Positions 13,289 through 25,190 of a DNA stretch of 64,000 nt are shown here, piece after piece. This DNA is from Argopecten irradians. Its lineage: Eukaryota > Mollusca > Bivalvia > Pectinida > Pectinidae. The DNA lies in assembly GCF_041381155.1 (NCBI RefSeq), contig NC_091142.1, forward strand, positions 36,009,604-36,073,603. Direction: 5' to 3'. Below the pieces are notes generated by a model. That model saw only the letters and a program-made list of their open reading frames with translations, ran no database searches and was not told the DNA's origin. The translations under genes were made by a program, and so were the position numbers. How positions within the stretch are numbered: the first letter of the stretch is position 1; every line of letters starts with the position of its first letter.

Positions 13289-14800
13289 ACAGCGTTGGAA
13301 TATGTCCATTCAAGTGTTTTTGTGATGATTAAAGGATTTGTGCAGCCAAAAAATGTTTTTGATAATACGTCAGGATATTGCTTTGGATGAATGAAAAATT
13401 AAGTCCCACCCCAACGAATCGCCTAGCTTTTAGCGCTATCGGTTGGTTTTGAGCTCGTGATTTACGGGTAGTGTCGACTACGGGTTCAGAGATAATGAGC
13501 TAGGTGGTCACGTGGTCTTGTGATGTCAGAGTAGTCCCGCGGCTACACAAAGTAAGCCTTGTACTATACATGTGTACAGCATATATATACATATACGTTA
13601 TATCTACAATTTGAGTTTTTCGAGTAAATGGTTATTCTAGCTTTATGATGTAGATATTTTCAGTTTCAAAACATTCCATTTACACCACTTCAAAAATTCG
13701 AACAAGCATATATCTAACTTTAGTTTAGATAATCAGTCCAATTTGATAGCGATATCAAAATGATGTTCGGATCAGTCTGGACTGAGATTTAGATAGCATA
13801 TGATGTAAATTTCAGTGTAATAAAAAAAACAGTATAATGTAACACTATCTTTTTACGAGTAAAATCCCAAAATTTAGCATGAATATATCTAGAAATCCGT
13901 GTTTTTATTTCATTCAAACTTCTGCTATAACGATGCAAACACGGCACAGTTTTTGAGTAAAAATAACATGTGGACGGTTATCAGTTATGTGATATTGGAG
14001 TTACAGTACCGAACTTATACCGAAAATAATATGTATATCTATATTGTTGCCTCTGAAACTTTATCCATAACGTTTACTAAAAAGCAAAAATACATCAATG
14101 GTATTTTCTGACGTTTGTTCCTATATTACAGTTTAAGTGTAGATTCAAAATTATACTAAATCCTTAAAATAGTATATTCATTGTCGACCGTTTTGTATAT
14201 CATACCGAGATTTAATAGTATGATATATGAACATTTATCGTATAATCCAAAAAGTAACCACATAAAGTGTTTAAATGAAAATTGAAATTACTTGTATGCA
14301 GGCATTAAAAATAGATATAATATCTTGTACCTTTTTAAAAATATACTAAGTGATATTTAAATAAGTATATTTAGTGTGATAATGTTGTAACCCTTCTTGT
14401 ATGACTATACATGTACATTTAGATTCGAAACGGTGAAAATACATGCTTAGAATATTTACTAATACCTTAGAAATTACGGAAGATTGCTATATGCCACGAT
14501 TCCGTAATTACAGTTCTAGACTGGAATGATTTTTAAGGTTAAATCTTTAGTTGAAATAATTCTTAGAACCATTTTTGTTTCTGAATAAGTCACCTTCCAT
14601 TTTTTGTTTTACCTGTGTACGACATATATATATATGCGTGTATGTAATATGTATTCCTAGGTATGATCAGGTATATTTTATTTCCATTTGCTTTTACATC
14701 TTCTTTTAAAAAATGGAGGTGACAATAAAAAAACCTAGAGCATAGATGTACGGGGGTTCCATAATTCAAATCACAATCCAATTAACGGATGTCCTAACCT
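13289..14800. other. Intergenic, no supported gene
   Basis: AT-rich. It holds a weakly tRNA-like segment around 13500-13550 and several short open frames without support. Confidence 0.4.
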
Positions 14801-14955
14801 GGATTGACAGTAAGACAATAGCAAATACCCGATATAGTCCACCGAATAGCAAATTGCCCGCGGCCAGGTAATTACAGGTGAGGTCGATGAATGGCGTTGT
14901 GTACAGGTAAACAACATCCTGGTCAAGGTATTACATAACCATCACCAACACAGGA

Positions 14956-14979
14956 CCCCCCCCCCCCCCCCCCCCCCCC
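14956..14979 (+). repeat. Poly-C tract (24 C) before LINE ORF1
   Basis: An uninterrupted run of 24 C, three bases before the ORF1 ATG, which itself sits in a strong CGCCATGG context. Homopolymers of this length are rare in such AT-rich DNA; length error in assembly is possible. Confidence 0.9.
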
Positions 14980-14982
14980 GCC

Positions 14983-15762
14983 ATGGGCGCCAAAACCTTG
15001 ATATCCAAAGTGGACAGTCTCAGTAGTAAATTGTCTAAGCTTGATACCATTGAACGTGCTATTCAAGATATGTCTGACGATGTTAAAATTTTGAAAATTC
15101 GAGTCGACGAGGTTGAAAAATCACAACAATTTCTTGACTCCAAATTTGAAAAACAACGTAACCTCGGTGACCTTGAAGGTTTACACAGTGCCCTTGAACG
15201 GGCCGCTGATGATATCGTAGATCTGAAATGCCGCTCTATGCGAAACAATTTACTATTTTTCGGTATCGACGAGCAGGATGGTCCGGATTTCGACACGGTC
15301 GACACTAGTGGGGGAGGAAGGGTTAGATCCCCGACTGAAGATTGTATAGCTAAGATTCAAACATTGGCTCGCGACACATTACTGATACCTGATAGTCTTG
15401 CCATAGACAGTGCACATAGGATCGGGGAGAAAGGAAGGGGCAAGACCCGTCCAATCGTCGCCCGTTTCAACAGTAGATACCGCCAACAAAAAGAGGAGGT
15501 GAAGCAGAGATCCAGTAAGTTGAGGGGCACGAACAAATACATCACCGACCAGTATCCTCCCGAAGTTCAGGAAACTAGAAAACGACTCTGGCCCATATGT
15601 AAAAAGGCGCGGGAGGAAAACAAGAAGGCCTTTATTAAACGCGATAAACTCTATATTGATGGGGTACTGCACGTAGAGAAAACTTCGGATTCACGCGCTA
15701 CAATGAAAAAAACCCATACGGACCCCGCCCGTCAGGGAGCGACCGGTAGAGGACGACGTTAG
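14983..15762 (+). CDS. LINE ORF1 protein (L1-like nucleic-acid chaperone)
   Basis: A 259-residue intact frame. Residues ~1-85 are an acidic/basic heptad-like region (DSLSSKLSKL...DEVEKSQQFLDSKF) expected to form a coiled coil for trimerisation. The segment DLKCRSMRNNLLFFGI (about residues 80-95) is the hallmark start of the RRM-like domain of L1-type ORF1 proteins. The stretch AHRIGEKGRGKTRPIVARF (about 145-163) matches the family's R-I-G...R-P-I-V-F core, and the tail is strongly basic. In L1-type elements this protein coats the element RNA and acts as a nucleic-acid chaperone in the ribonucleoprotein. The stop is TAG at 15760-15762, and the ORF2 frame continues directly after it without a frame change. 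Confidence 0.75.
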   Translation: MGAKTLISKVDSLSSKLSKLDTIERAIQDMSDDVKILKIRVDEVEKSQQFLDSKFEKQRNLGDLEGLHSALERAADDIVDLKCRSMRNNLLFFGIDEQDGPDFDTVDTSGGGRVRSPTEDCIAKIQTLARDTLLIPDSLAIDSAHRIGEKGRGKTRPIVARFNSRYRQQKEEVKQRSSKLRGTNKYITDQYPPEVQETRKRLWPICKKAREENKKAFIKRDKLYIDGVLHVEKTSDSRATMKKTHTDPARQGATGRGRR

Positions 15763-16755
15763 GACAGTCACACACATATAGAGAGTGAGACAATTTCTGT
15801 ATTATCCTGGAACATTAATGGTGGTTTAGACACAAAGTTGAAGATAAATGATTTTAATTCTTATATAAAAAAAATATGATATTGTATTTCTTTCAGAATG
15901 TTGGATTCCAAATGATTACTCTGTAGAAATTGATGGTTTTAAGTCTTATTTCATACCTAGAAAACGAACGGCTTACGTACAAGGAGGTGGTATATGTATT
16001 TTGATCAATTCAAAATTAAAAGATTATGTTTCTTTATGCGAGATTATTTTTGACTCAGTAGTATGGGTAAAGATATCCAAAACATTGACAGGTAAAGATA
16101 AAGATATTTTTCTTGCGTGTGTTTATATGCCCCCTGTTGGCTCTCAATATTACAATCAATATAATTGTGATTTATTTTATGAATTGGAAACAAGTATAAG
16201 TAAATATACCCAGGACGGTGAAATTATGTTATTAGGCGATTTTAACAGTCGCACAGGTAGTTTAAATGACTTTATTCAAAATGATAGCTTGCATACTAAT
16301 GTTACAAGACAACTTTCTAATTTAATTCCGTATATACCTGACGTTGACATTCAGAGGCGGGTCAACCCCGACAGTGTAGTAAACCAGTTCGGTAATCGTT
16401 TAATTGAACTCTGTAAAACATGTGGTGTACGAATTTGTAATGGAAGAGAAGGTTTATGTTCTAAAAATGGTTACACATATTGTGGACACAATGGATCGAG
16501 TGTAATTGATTATCTTTTAATGAGTCCAACCTTATTCACATGTGTACATAAGTTTTTTGTTGGAAATTTTAATATGACATCTGACCACGCCCCCCTACAC
16601 GTGCAAATTAATACAGTTTCCCGATTGGTCGATAGTAGCGACACACGCGAGGACACGTGTGCCTACAACACACGTACCGTCTATCGATGGAATGATGATT
16701 TGAAAAATCAGTTTTTGGAAAATTTGGAATTTAATATAACGGAAATTAATAACTC
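15763..16755 (+). pseudogene. LINE ORF2 fragment: APE-type endonuclease, frameshifted
   Basis: The frame just after the ORF1 stop codes for SVLSWNINGG, the N-terminal strand of an AP-like endonuclease. It is broken by one extra base in an 8-A run at about 15867-15874. The next frame then carries VFLSECW, GGGICILI, VYMPP, LLGDFNSRTG (catalytic D and N), VIDYLL and SDHAPL (catalytic D-H), the ordered motifs of LINE endonucleases that nick target DNA. Coding similarity fades after about 16750 and the frame stops at 16804. No RT motif follows. No ATG precedes the endonuclease in its frame, so translation would have needed readthrough, reinitiation or another start. Inactive as it stands. Confidence 0.75.
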
Positions 16756-16811
16756 GGTGCGCATTGAAGGTATTGTAGGGCGGCGTATTAGGGCCACTAT
16801 ATAATTTAATT
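16756..16811 (+). other. Junction segment between LINE and palindromic array
   Basis: It contains TAGGGCGGCGTATTAGGGCC, which looks like the end of an inserted element rather than LINE sequence. No matching inverted terminus was found in the 250 bp beyond the array. Confidence 0.3.
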
Positions 16812-17277
16812 TATCTTGTACGTACAAGTTAGTATCTTGTACGTACAAGATAGTATCTTGTACGTACAACTTAGTATCTTGTACGTACAAGATAGTATCT
16901 TGTACGTACAAGTTAGTATCTTGTACGTACAAGTTAGTATCTTGTACGTACAAGTTAGTATCTTGTACGTACAACTTAGTATCTTGTACGTACAACTTAG
17001 TATCTTGTACGTACAAGATAGTATCTTGTACGTACAAGTTAGTATCTTGTACGTACAAGTTAGTATCTTGTACGTGCAAGATACTATCTTGTACGTACAA
17101 GTTAGTATCTTGTACGTGCAAGATACTATCTTGTACGTACAAGTTAGTATCTTGTTCGTACAAGTTAGTATCTTGTACGTACAACTTAGTATCTTGTACG
17201 TACAAGATAGTATCTTGTACGTACAAGATAGTATCTTGTACGTACAAGTTACTATCTTGTACGTACAAGATAGTATA
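16812..17277. repeat. 21-bp palindromic minisatellite (~22 units)
   Basis: Each unit contains TTGTACGTACAA, often extended to ATCTTGTACGTACAAGAT, an 18-bp perfect palindrome. Units are spaced exactly 21 bp with linkers of the type AGTTAGTATC, AGATAGTATC or ACTTAGTATC. Sequence identity is very high, so the array is young or homogenised. Because 21 is divisible by 3 and the unit lacks stops in several frames, long repetitive open frames on both strands are by-products. Confidence 0.95.
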
Positions 17278-17480
17278 ATGTTGAAACTCTCGGTATTAAA
17301 GGCTGTGGCTGATTTACTGTCACCATGGTATCGCATGAAGCTATACGTATATTACGTACCCTTTGTATAAGCCAAAGGGAAAAAAGAATACCTTGCCACA
17401 TGTTGTGGAGTTGTAATGCTGTGATAAGTTTCCGAACATATAGATGTAAATGTTTATAACAGAGTATTAACTATGATCAT
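17278..17480. other. Unassigned spacer between repeats
   Basis: Short non-repetitive stretch following the palindromic array. It is possibly the remainder of the element that carried the array. No ORF or terminus identified. Confidence 0.3.
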
Positions 17481-19335
17481 CATTTTGACAATAAATGATG
17501 TGTGTATATATGTCTAATAAACACAATCAAAGTACTGAAAGTACTAAATGGCTCGGTCTCAATGATTGGAGGATATATTTCTAAAGTCAACATTTTTTTG
17601 GACAATAAGAAATAAAGTTTGCTAGTGTTCCTTCCAGTTTGGACTTTTGAGGATTCCTTGGACACCAAGGTGTTAAATAAGAAACATATACTAAACTCTT
17701 AGGAGCCCATTCTAATATTTCCTATGGTGTTATATGCCAAATGACTTTATAGCATCTTTAACCTTTTCCTTGTTAATTTGATGTCAATTAAAATATCCAT
17801 TCTGAATTGCTATTCTCATTAAGTTCCTGGGACCAAAGTATCAGTTAACAAGTATTGTTTTGCAGAAGAGACAGACAAGAGGCATATTTTTCTATGCCAA
17901 AATGTCTTAAATATAGAATATGTCAGTCCTCAAGAAGACTTATCAATATAGTCATACCATTTCTGAATAAACTGGTCAATTGGTCTACTTTTAACAAGTT
18001 TTTGTAATTAGTCTTTTGTAAAACAGCAAGTTGATTGATATATCCAAACATGATTTAAACTAGCTCTGATAAAATATCTTAAACATCTTACAGCCATTTA
18101 AACAAGAGCTGTCGGAGAACAGTAAAGCTCGCCTATTCAGAAGAAGTTGTTGTTCAAGTATTTACTATTTAAACATGGAAATATGACAAATTAACAGACT
18201 AAAAAAAAAACTAAAGGGCCCCAAATTGGTTGTATTATCACGTTCAGCATCCATACACATTAGGAAAATAAAAATCATAAACATTTATGATGACTTAAGC
18301 TTAAACAATAGACAAAATAGAAACTTGCTCAAAAAACTTTAACGTGAAATATGACAAATTAACAGACTCAAAAAAAACCTAAAGGGCCCAAAATTGGTTG
18401 TATTATCACGTTCAGCATCCATACACATTAGGAAAATAAAATCAGAAACATTTATGATGACTTAAGCTTAAACAATTGACGAAACAGAAGCTTGCTCAAA
18501 AACTTTAACGTAAAATGGGACGCCAACGCTGACGCCGACGCCGACGCCGGGGGTGACAACATTAGCTCCCCTATTCTTCGAATAGGTGAGCTAAAAACGT
18601 CTGGTCTATTTTCATGTTAAGTATACATTATGCCAAAAAGTAATCATTCTACATTTTATTCCAATATCAATTGGGTATCTTGTTAGCTCGCCATAAACCA
18701 TGAATTGTTTTATACACTTTTTTAACTTGAGGAAATTACAAATGATTTTTTTCTACAATATTTGTATTTTCAAATCCCCATACTTCTGATGAGTATAATA
18801 AAACTGGCATTACAAGTGACTAAAATATTTTTCAGTTTTAAAATCAACAGGAAGGGATACATTTCTTTGTTTCTTAAAAATAGTAGACACTGATTTAATT
18901 GTTTGTTCAGCAGTTTTTTCCTTTTCTTTAAAAACGCTACCATTAATATTAAAAAATATACATAGATATGTATGCCCTTCTTATCAAAATAATTCTATAT
19001 CCCATAACGTAAACTGGTGTTGATGGGCCAATTTACGTTTTGAGAATATTACAACTTTTATCTTTCTGATATATTAGATTATAATTTCCATGTAATGCAA
19101 TAATGTAATGCAATATTATTCAAAATCCGTTTAACATTTGTTGTAGAACAGTGTCATCGCCATATAAAATGATAAAAGTTTGGGATACATTTCAATATTA
19201 TCTGTAAATAATTTGTCAATAGTTGTCAGACAATTAACATTCTTTTTCCGCAAGATAAGATTCTAAGTCATCAAGGTAGATTGAAAATAGGAAAGGAGAT
19301 ATAAAATAAGGTACCACACTGTGCATGTATATGTT
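17481..19335 (-). pseudogene. Decayed LINE, reverse transcriptase to C-terminus
   Basis: Read on the minus strand from about 19320, the sequence gives ISPFLFSIYLDDLESYL (RT motif), then after two frame breaks FIILYGDDTVLQ, the RT catalytic box (YGDD near 19153-19164; non-LTR RTs usually have YADD). Further downstream come FIQKWYDYID near 17.96 kb and a RIAIQNGYFN/CPRNPQ-type segment near 17.6-17.8 kb. These recall the C-terminal domain of LINE ORF2 proteins. Numerous stops and frameshifts show it is long dead. A Helitron-like element is inserted inside it at 18103-18594. It lies in opposite orientation to the + strand LINE at 14.8 kb and is far more diverged, so it is a separate insertion. 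The extent is approximate. Confidence 0.6.
18103..18594 (+). mobile_element. Helitron-like (pearl/HINE-type) non-autonomous element, copy A
   Basis: It starts with CAAGAGCTGTCGGAGAACAG and a subterminal AGCTCGCCTATTC. It ends with a CCTATTC-TTC-GAATAGG hairpin (7-bp stem) followed by TGAGCTAA, that is, a CTRR terminus shortly after a hairpin as in Helitrons. The interior holds two ~167-bp core repeats and a GACGCC microsatellite (18526-18550). The AGCTCGCCTATTC head is an inverted match to the GAATAGGTGAGCT tail. No coding capacity. It is nested in the decayed minus-strand LINE. Confidence 0.7.
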
Positions 19336-22300
19336 CAATGTAAATAAACAATGTAAGCTGATCTTGCAGAATTGCCTTACAGCGTTATAATAAATGCAGT
19401 TGTCTCATTGCATTGGATATAATTGATTTAAGGCAGTTCATGTGGCGACCGAAAAAGGTAAAATCACCATTTTCAGAGTGATCAGAGAAGATTGATAGTC
19501 AAGGAGGGAAAACATAAGACAACCTGTGTTATGCAAATTAATATCTAATTTATTTTGAATAAAGTATGCCGAAGATGATGATTAGTGTATTATTAACAAT
19601 AATCTTAATATGTTTTCTAAAAATATTAACAACTAATGTCATATTGTGTTATAAATTTAATGTTTTATTTATTCTTTTTATTTCAAGCATGTAGATGTCA
19701 TAGAAAATAAACAAATACCAAGTATATGCATATTAAAGTAAAATTCACAAATCACAACACTAATGTGTATTGTATATATGGAATGAAGATGATGATGGTA
19801 ATTATTTGGATCAAAAATGTTTACAACATTAAATGTATTATATATATGGAATTTGAATATGATGATAGTAATTATTTTTATATCAAAAACTATTACAGTA
19901 TTAAGCTACCACAGTTGAAAATGATTTCTTTCATTTTGTTCACACATTTTTTCTCCTGGACTGGTTCCAATTGAAATGATACTTGCATGTAGACATTCTG
20001 TAAAACATAGAAAACAATAAATGTATTAACAGAGTAATTACCGAAAAAGGCTAATATCATATATTTAAACATTTTTTTATAAATAACAATACCAGTTTAG
20101 AGTAAATATTATTGAAATTTATTTTCTGTTGTTCTTTAGTCCTCCTGTTCTTTGGAGTTTTGTCCTTCATAAATTGATTAATACTAATACAGCAGTTGTC
20201 ATATAATGTATCTGATAATGTGCACACAGAAGTATAAGTATATGCATATGCATGTGTGCATGGGCACGGTGATAAGTTTATTTTTGCCGAGTAAAAAGTT
20301 CAAAGAACTAGTATTGTTCATACTCAAAGATGTAATCGCACTAAAAACAGTGATCGTGTAGGCTTTTGTGTGATTGCATTTGTAAGGGGTGTATCTCTGA
20401 ACGCCAACATTTTGGATTTAGCTGTAGGGTAGTTTGTTTGTGACAGTGGTTATAGTCTTTTTTCCTAAAGGCAGACCCAATGCCACAGGTAAATTTACCT
20501 GTAAAAGTTACCTGTGTTGATACTTATCTAAGTGTATTATTGATTAATTTTCATTTCAATAAGTGTTCATATGTAATATCAGATACATATATACATAATA
20601 TATGTTTCTGTTAATATCTATGAAAATATAACAATAGAATCTATGAATGAAATTAAATTAAATTAAATTCACAATGATTTTATTTCAAGAATTTTAAAGA
20701 TTTTCTTGATATATCTAAAATATCTGGTATAAATCTCATTAGATTTTCAATAGATTGATACTAAAATCAAGCAAAATTCTTTGAAACTTATTTCACATGG
20801 AAGTAACTTTACCATTCAGTAATATCAAAAGAAAAAATCCAAAAAGGAATTATCCAGTTTCAACTTAGTGTAACACTAATTTGATTAAAAGTTTGAAATA
20901 ATATAAGCCTTTTTTTTGCCTGTTGAAAAGTGATATATTTCCACAAGGTCTTCCATATATGTCTGTTAAGTGACCTTATATACATATATAGTACATGTAC
21001 ATGTAACATCTGCGTTAATAACCTACCAAAGAGTAAGTGAATTTATGTCAAATATGATGCATTTCAAATTTTACTTGTACTTGACTGACCTTTTTAAGTT
21101 AACAGAACATACAATATATTTTGAAAGTTGCATTATGATGCATCATTTATCATAATTTATATAATTTTCCTGCTTTCTTATCCTATGATGGTATTTTCTA
21201 GATCAGCGTGATGCTACATTATAATGTAAATGTACATTGTAACATTTGTATATCATTATAGCAAAAAAGCACCCAATAATTAAACTGTTGTCCGTTAACA
21301 GCGCAGTAAAATTATATATTTTTGTGCATGTTAGAAATAACATATAAATTTCTTTCCTATGGTTGAATTTCGGTCAAACATTGTTACTAGATACAAATTG
21401 GTATATGTACTATAATCTTTAAACAGAAAAAATTAGAAAACTGTTAATTTGGTATTCTGAGCAATAAAAGTTTGCAACATTTTGAGAATTACAAGACCTT
21501 CAACATATGGACTTGAAATAATTTTTGCCAGTATTGCAACATTAACATCTACAATGTGTATTAAAATGAATATGGTTAAGACCCTAAGTAACAGTCTTCA
21601 ATCTCATTTCATTTTAGTATTTTTACATTATTAAGTGACTTCTAAAAATATTTTGTATCAAAAATACATATAGAGCATTAAACCCCAATGATATATTATT
21701 ACCAATGTTTATAAAACATCATAATGTGTGTTTGTGTCGGCTTCAATAGATTACCAACTTAAACTATAATCAACAGGTCAAAATTTCCGACAATATTAAT
21801 TTTAAACTTTTGCTTGATATTGTTTTTCTCCACTCATTTTCTAACCAAATACTTCACGGTGTACGTCTATGCGATAAGAGAAATCATGCGCAACTATGCA
21901 CGGTCACAAGAAATGAAAGTTGGCTAAGAATGTAGCCCTACTGGAACTCCTATGTCAAAACAGAATACTGTTACATTAGAATATACACTGATCAAGAAAC
22001 CTGTTTTTTTCTGAAAAAATTGAGATATGATTTGTAAAAAAATATTTCACCTGGAACTCAAAATGCATCGTTCTTGATAATCCACATGTAGCTCCATATT
22101 AATTCTTAGCATATATATATTAAAGCACTGATTATCTTTTGATTAATAATTTACGTTGTATATAATACGGAATATATTGAATGAATTTTTATCCAAAACC
22201 CACCACATGTTACCTATGATACTGATTGAAATACAGGTATATCTCAAGTGACTTTACAGGTGAAAATAAAGACAGCTTATATGAAACAGTATATAATTGC

Positions 22301-25190
22301 CTTCCTATTGTTTCCTAAAACAACACCTACCTGTTGTTGATAAATATGTTGGCGTTAAGAGAACACCCCTTTGTAAGACTGTGCCAGGTGGTAGAGATTA
22401 GTTCCGCTCGAGTGATCACACAATGCAAGTGAGAATCGGGAGTACGTTTATCTAAGTTTTTAATTACTAATCTCTGATGATTGTTGATAAAATATAAACT
22501 CAGGATAATTGCTAAACATTTAACCGCTTTTTCTCCACGTTTGTTGTAGATTGAAACAGCTTTTTAAGTGCCGTTCTACGGAAGAATTATGAAAAAGAAA
22601 TCGGCATTTTCATCGATCTACAAATGAAGTAGTCCAAAAAAAAATCTCACTTCGAGTGTATACGAACATTTTATGTATGATTTTTGTCATTCGGACCAAG
22701 AATACGGTTATATATTATATCAGAACGTCAAGCTCCTGTAGGCCTACATGTGATGAAAGTGGCTAAAATGTTTTTAGTGACAACCTCTATACGTGCTTTA
22801 ATATGTATATATAATCTGATAATGTATACATGTGCTTATAAAAATTATCGATAATTATGGATTGTGGTAAAATATTCATACCTTATTAACTGCCGTAAGT
22901 TGGAAAGATTACGCCAGCTTGGACATTTAGAAAATGTTCATCGCTCTCTCACGCGCTATTTTTGATCAGTTTACAAAGTTTATCCTAAATTTTCTTAGAG
23001 TTGTCTTTCTTCCATTGTGGATTTACACGTACATGTAGCATAACGCAGCCGTGATAAACAAATCTCCATTTCGTCCTGAGATTTATTTGCTCCCGAACTA
23101 ATGTGATTCAAATTACAAAAATCATTATTGTTAAAATTTTGATGTTTGAGGTGAAACATTGATTTCATTTTTTCCGTTGCGCGGGGGATAATTGTCACTA
23201 GTAGGGACAAAACGCGTGGGGGCGAAGCGAAGCATTTTCGGGACGAAACGTCTTCATGCATTGTTAACAACATTTTCGGGACGGAAAGTCTAGATACATT
23301 GTAAACAATTCAAGTGAAAAATTTTCCAACCTAAGATCATTTGGATAGTGTTTATGGTAAGGATATGAAAGCAGTTATCTACTTCTCCTATTTCAACATT
23401 ACAGATACGCTTATTTCAGTAACTTTCATATTCAAAATTTGCTATTTAAAATTCCCGGTAAAATCAAAGTTGTTGAATACACTGCCGTTAGGAGCGCTAG
23501 TATCTGCGAGCAAGTTCTAAGCCAATCATATTGAGGAAATTGACTGAAAGAGAATTTTGCAACCACGATCACAATGGCGAGGTGATCCTCGCCAAAAAAT
23601 ATCTCGTTTTCAGCATCTGGAGACAAAGTTTTAGCTGTAGCAGGATCACAGGTTCAAAAGGCCAACCAATGAGGATAGTTCTGATGACAATACTTACAAC
23701 TATGAAGATCAATTGTGTTGAAAATTTGCTCCTCACGCAAGTTAACTTAAATCTGTTGCTTTAAACATTTTATGTTTTCCTGTTCCATGAACTTGTAATT
23801 GATCACTTTGCATTTATGGAATGAAATTTCATGTTTATTGATGAATGTAAAACTTTTGATATTGAAGTTATTTCCAGGATCATTACAAAATTTTAGCTAT
23901 TGTCCAATTTTATCTATCTGTATTCTAGAGGACTGAAAACATTTAAAGCCAGAATGAGTATTTTGAGATCAAACATATTTCATTCCCCATCCCTCACACT
24001 TGAATAGTGCTGCTAATGTATTTCTTCTAGTTCTTACTGTTACCAGATAGCCCTATGCCATTGTTTTTCATTAAATATACTTCCCTACTTAATCTAAATA
24101 TTTAAATAGAACTTCAGCTGAATCAGAAACGTAAGTGTTCAATAATATTTAGTGATCTTTAATGACAATCTTGATGTTCATGAGTTAGAATAGTCAGAAA
24201 TGTAATTGAAGCTGTATATGAGATTTATGTTTTATCATACTGTAAAAATCTACGAGAGTGATAAAGGGGAATAGTGTAATATGGCATCATCTGTGAGATT
24301 TTTATGAGCTTTATAAGCAAAAGATGCACTTATAAAAATGTATGTGTCATATTATTCTAGAGAATGCTGAATGTGAGAGCTGCCATGAAAAATTGATTGG
24401 ATTAATTAGCCTTAAATTGTTACATCTATAAGTGAGATTCGAGAGGATGAATAGAGATACTTGTGTGTGCCCTATTTAATGTAGAAAGATATGGGGTCGA
24501 TTGTCTAAATACTGTATTTCATCATACAAATACTATACTTAATAGTAATGGTTAATCCTTCAAGTGCATACAGAATAGTTTTATGTAGAGATGCATGCAT
24601 GATAATGAAGATGATGTTTTGTTGCATGCATTGCCTTTCAAGACTTTTGTCTATGATCAAAATATAAAGGAAATTTTCCAATGCATATAAATGGAAGGAA
24701 TTATAGTGAATAAAAATAATATTACAAATTGTAAATACATGTACTAATTTTAACAACCGAACCTCTTTCCAGATGCACGTCTTTTCCAGTGCTATATATA
24801 TACAGTTGTACTTAGTACATTTGTATATTTCCTGTTAATTTAAGTATGAATGGTTGTGTGAGAAGTAAATAATTTTATGGTTTATCATAAGTATATGTTT
24901 ATATCTACACAGTTAATGTCTGATACAGTATTCTACATGTATGCATGATATAGATAATTATGATAATATAAATTAACAATTAAAAATGTGAAAATATGAC
25001 GTTTTCATGTATTTGATGATTTAGAATTTTAATTGTCAACAGTCTTGTTGATTTGCATGGTTATGTATTGTCATGTACATATATGCACATATACTGTACA
25101 TTGTAGATTTAACTTATTTATACAGTAAAACGTGTTTATAATGAACATGCTTACAGCAGATTCATGGTTATAACAGTAATTTTCATTCCC
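19336..25190. other. Intergenic, no supported gene
   Basis: Nearly 6 kb of AT-rich sequence with only short, unsupported open frames. ACATTTTCGGGACG is locally duplicated near 23235-23285. No RNA gene or intact mobile element was recognised. Ancient repeat remnants are likely but not demonstrable by eye. Confidence 0.4.

Larger units (their letters stand above)
14810..16755 (+). mobile_element. LINE (non-LTR retrotransposon), 3' part missing
   Basis: One ORF1 and the 5' endonuclease part of ORF2 lie in LINE order on the + strand. No reverse transcriptase follows, because the element breaks off near 16755 where unrelated sequence and a palindromic array begin. Most genomic LINEs are 5'-truncated, so loss of the 3' end points to a secondary insertion or deletion. 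The 5' limit is a guess from the ~150 bp GC-richer leader before ORF1. Clade not determined; an L2/CR1/Rex-type element with an L1-like ORF1 is a reasonable inference. Confidence 0.75.

Noticed and set aside
12944-13309. 121-residue open frame on the minus strand
   Set aside because: No family resemblance, it runs through the displaced satellite dimer, and no splice or start context supports it.
16708-17370. Three long open frames (176-186 residues, YVQDT-type repeats) on both strands
   Set aside because: They are by-products of a stop-free 21-bp tandem unit, whose length is a multiple of three. The same array is open in several frames on both strands, and the residue pattern simply repeats the DNA unit.
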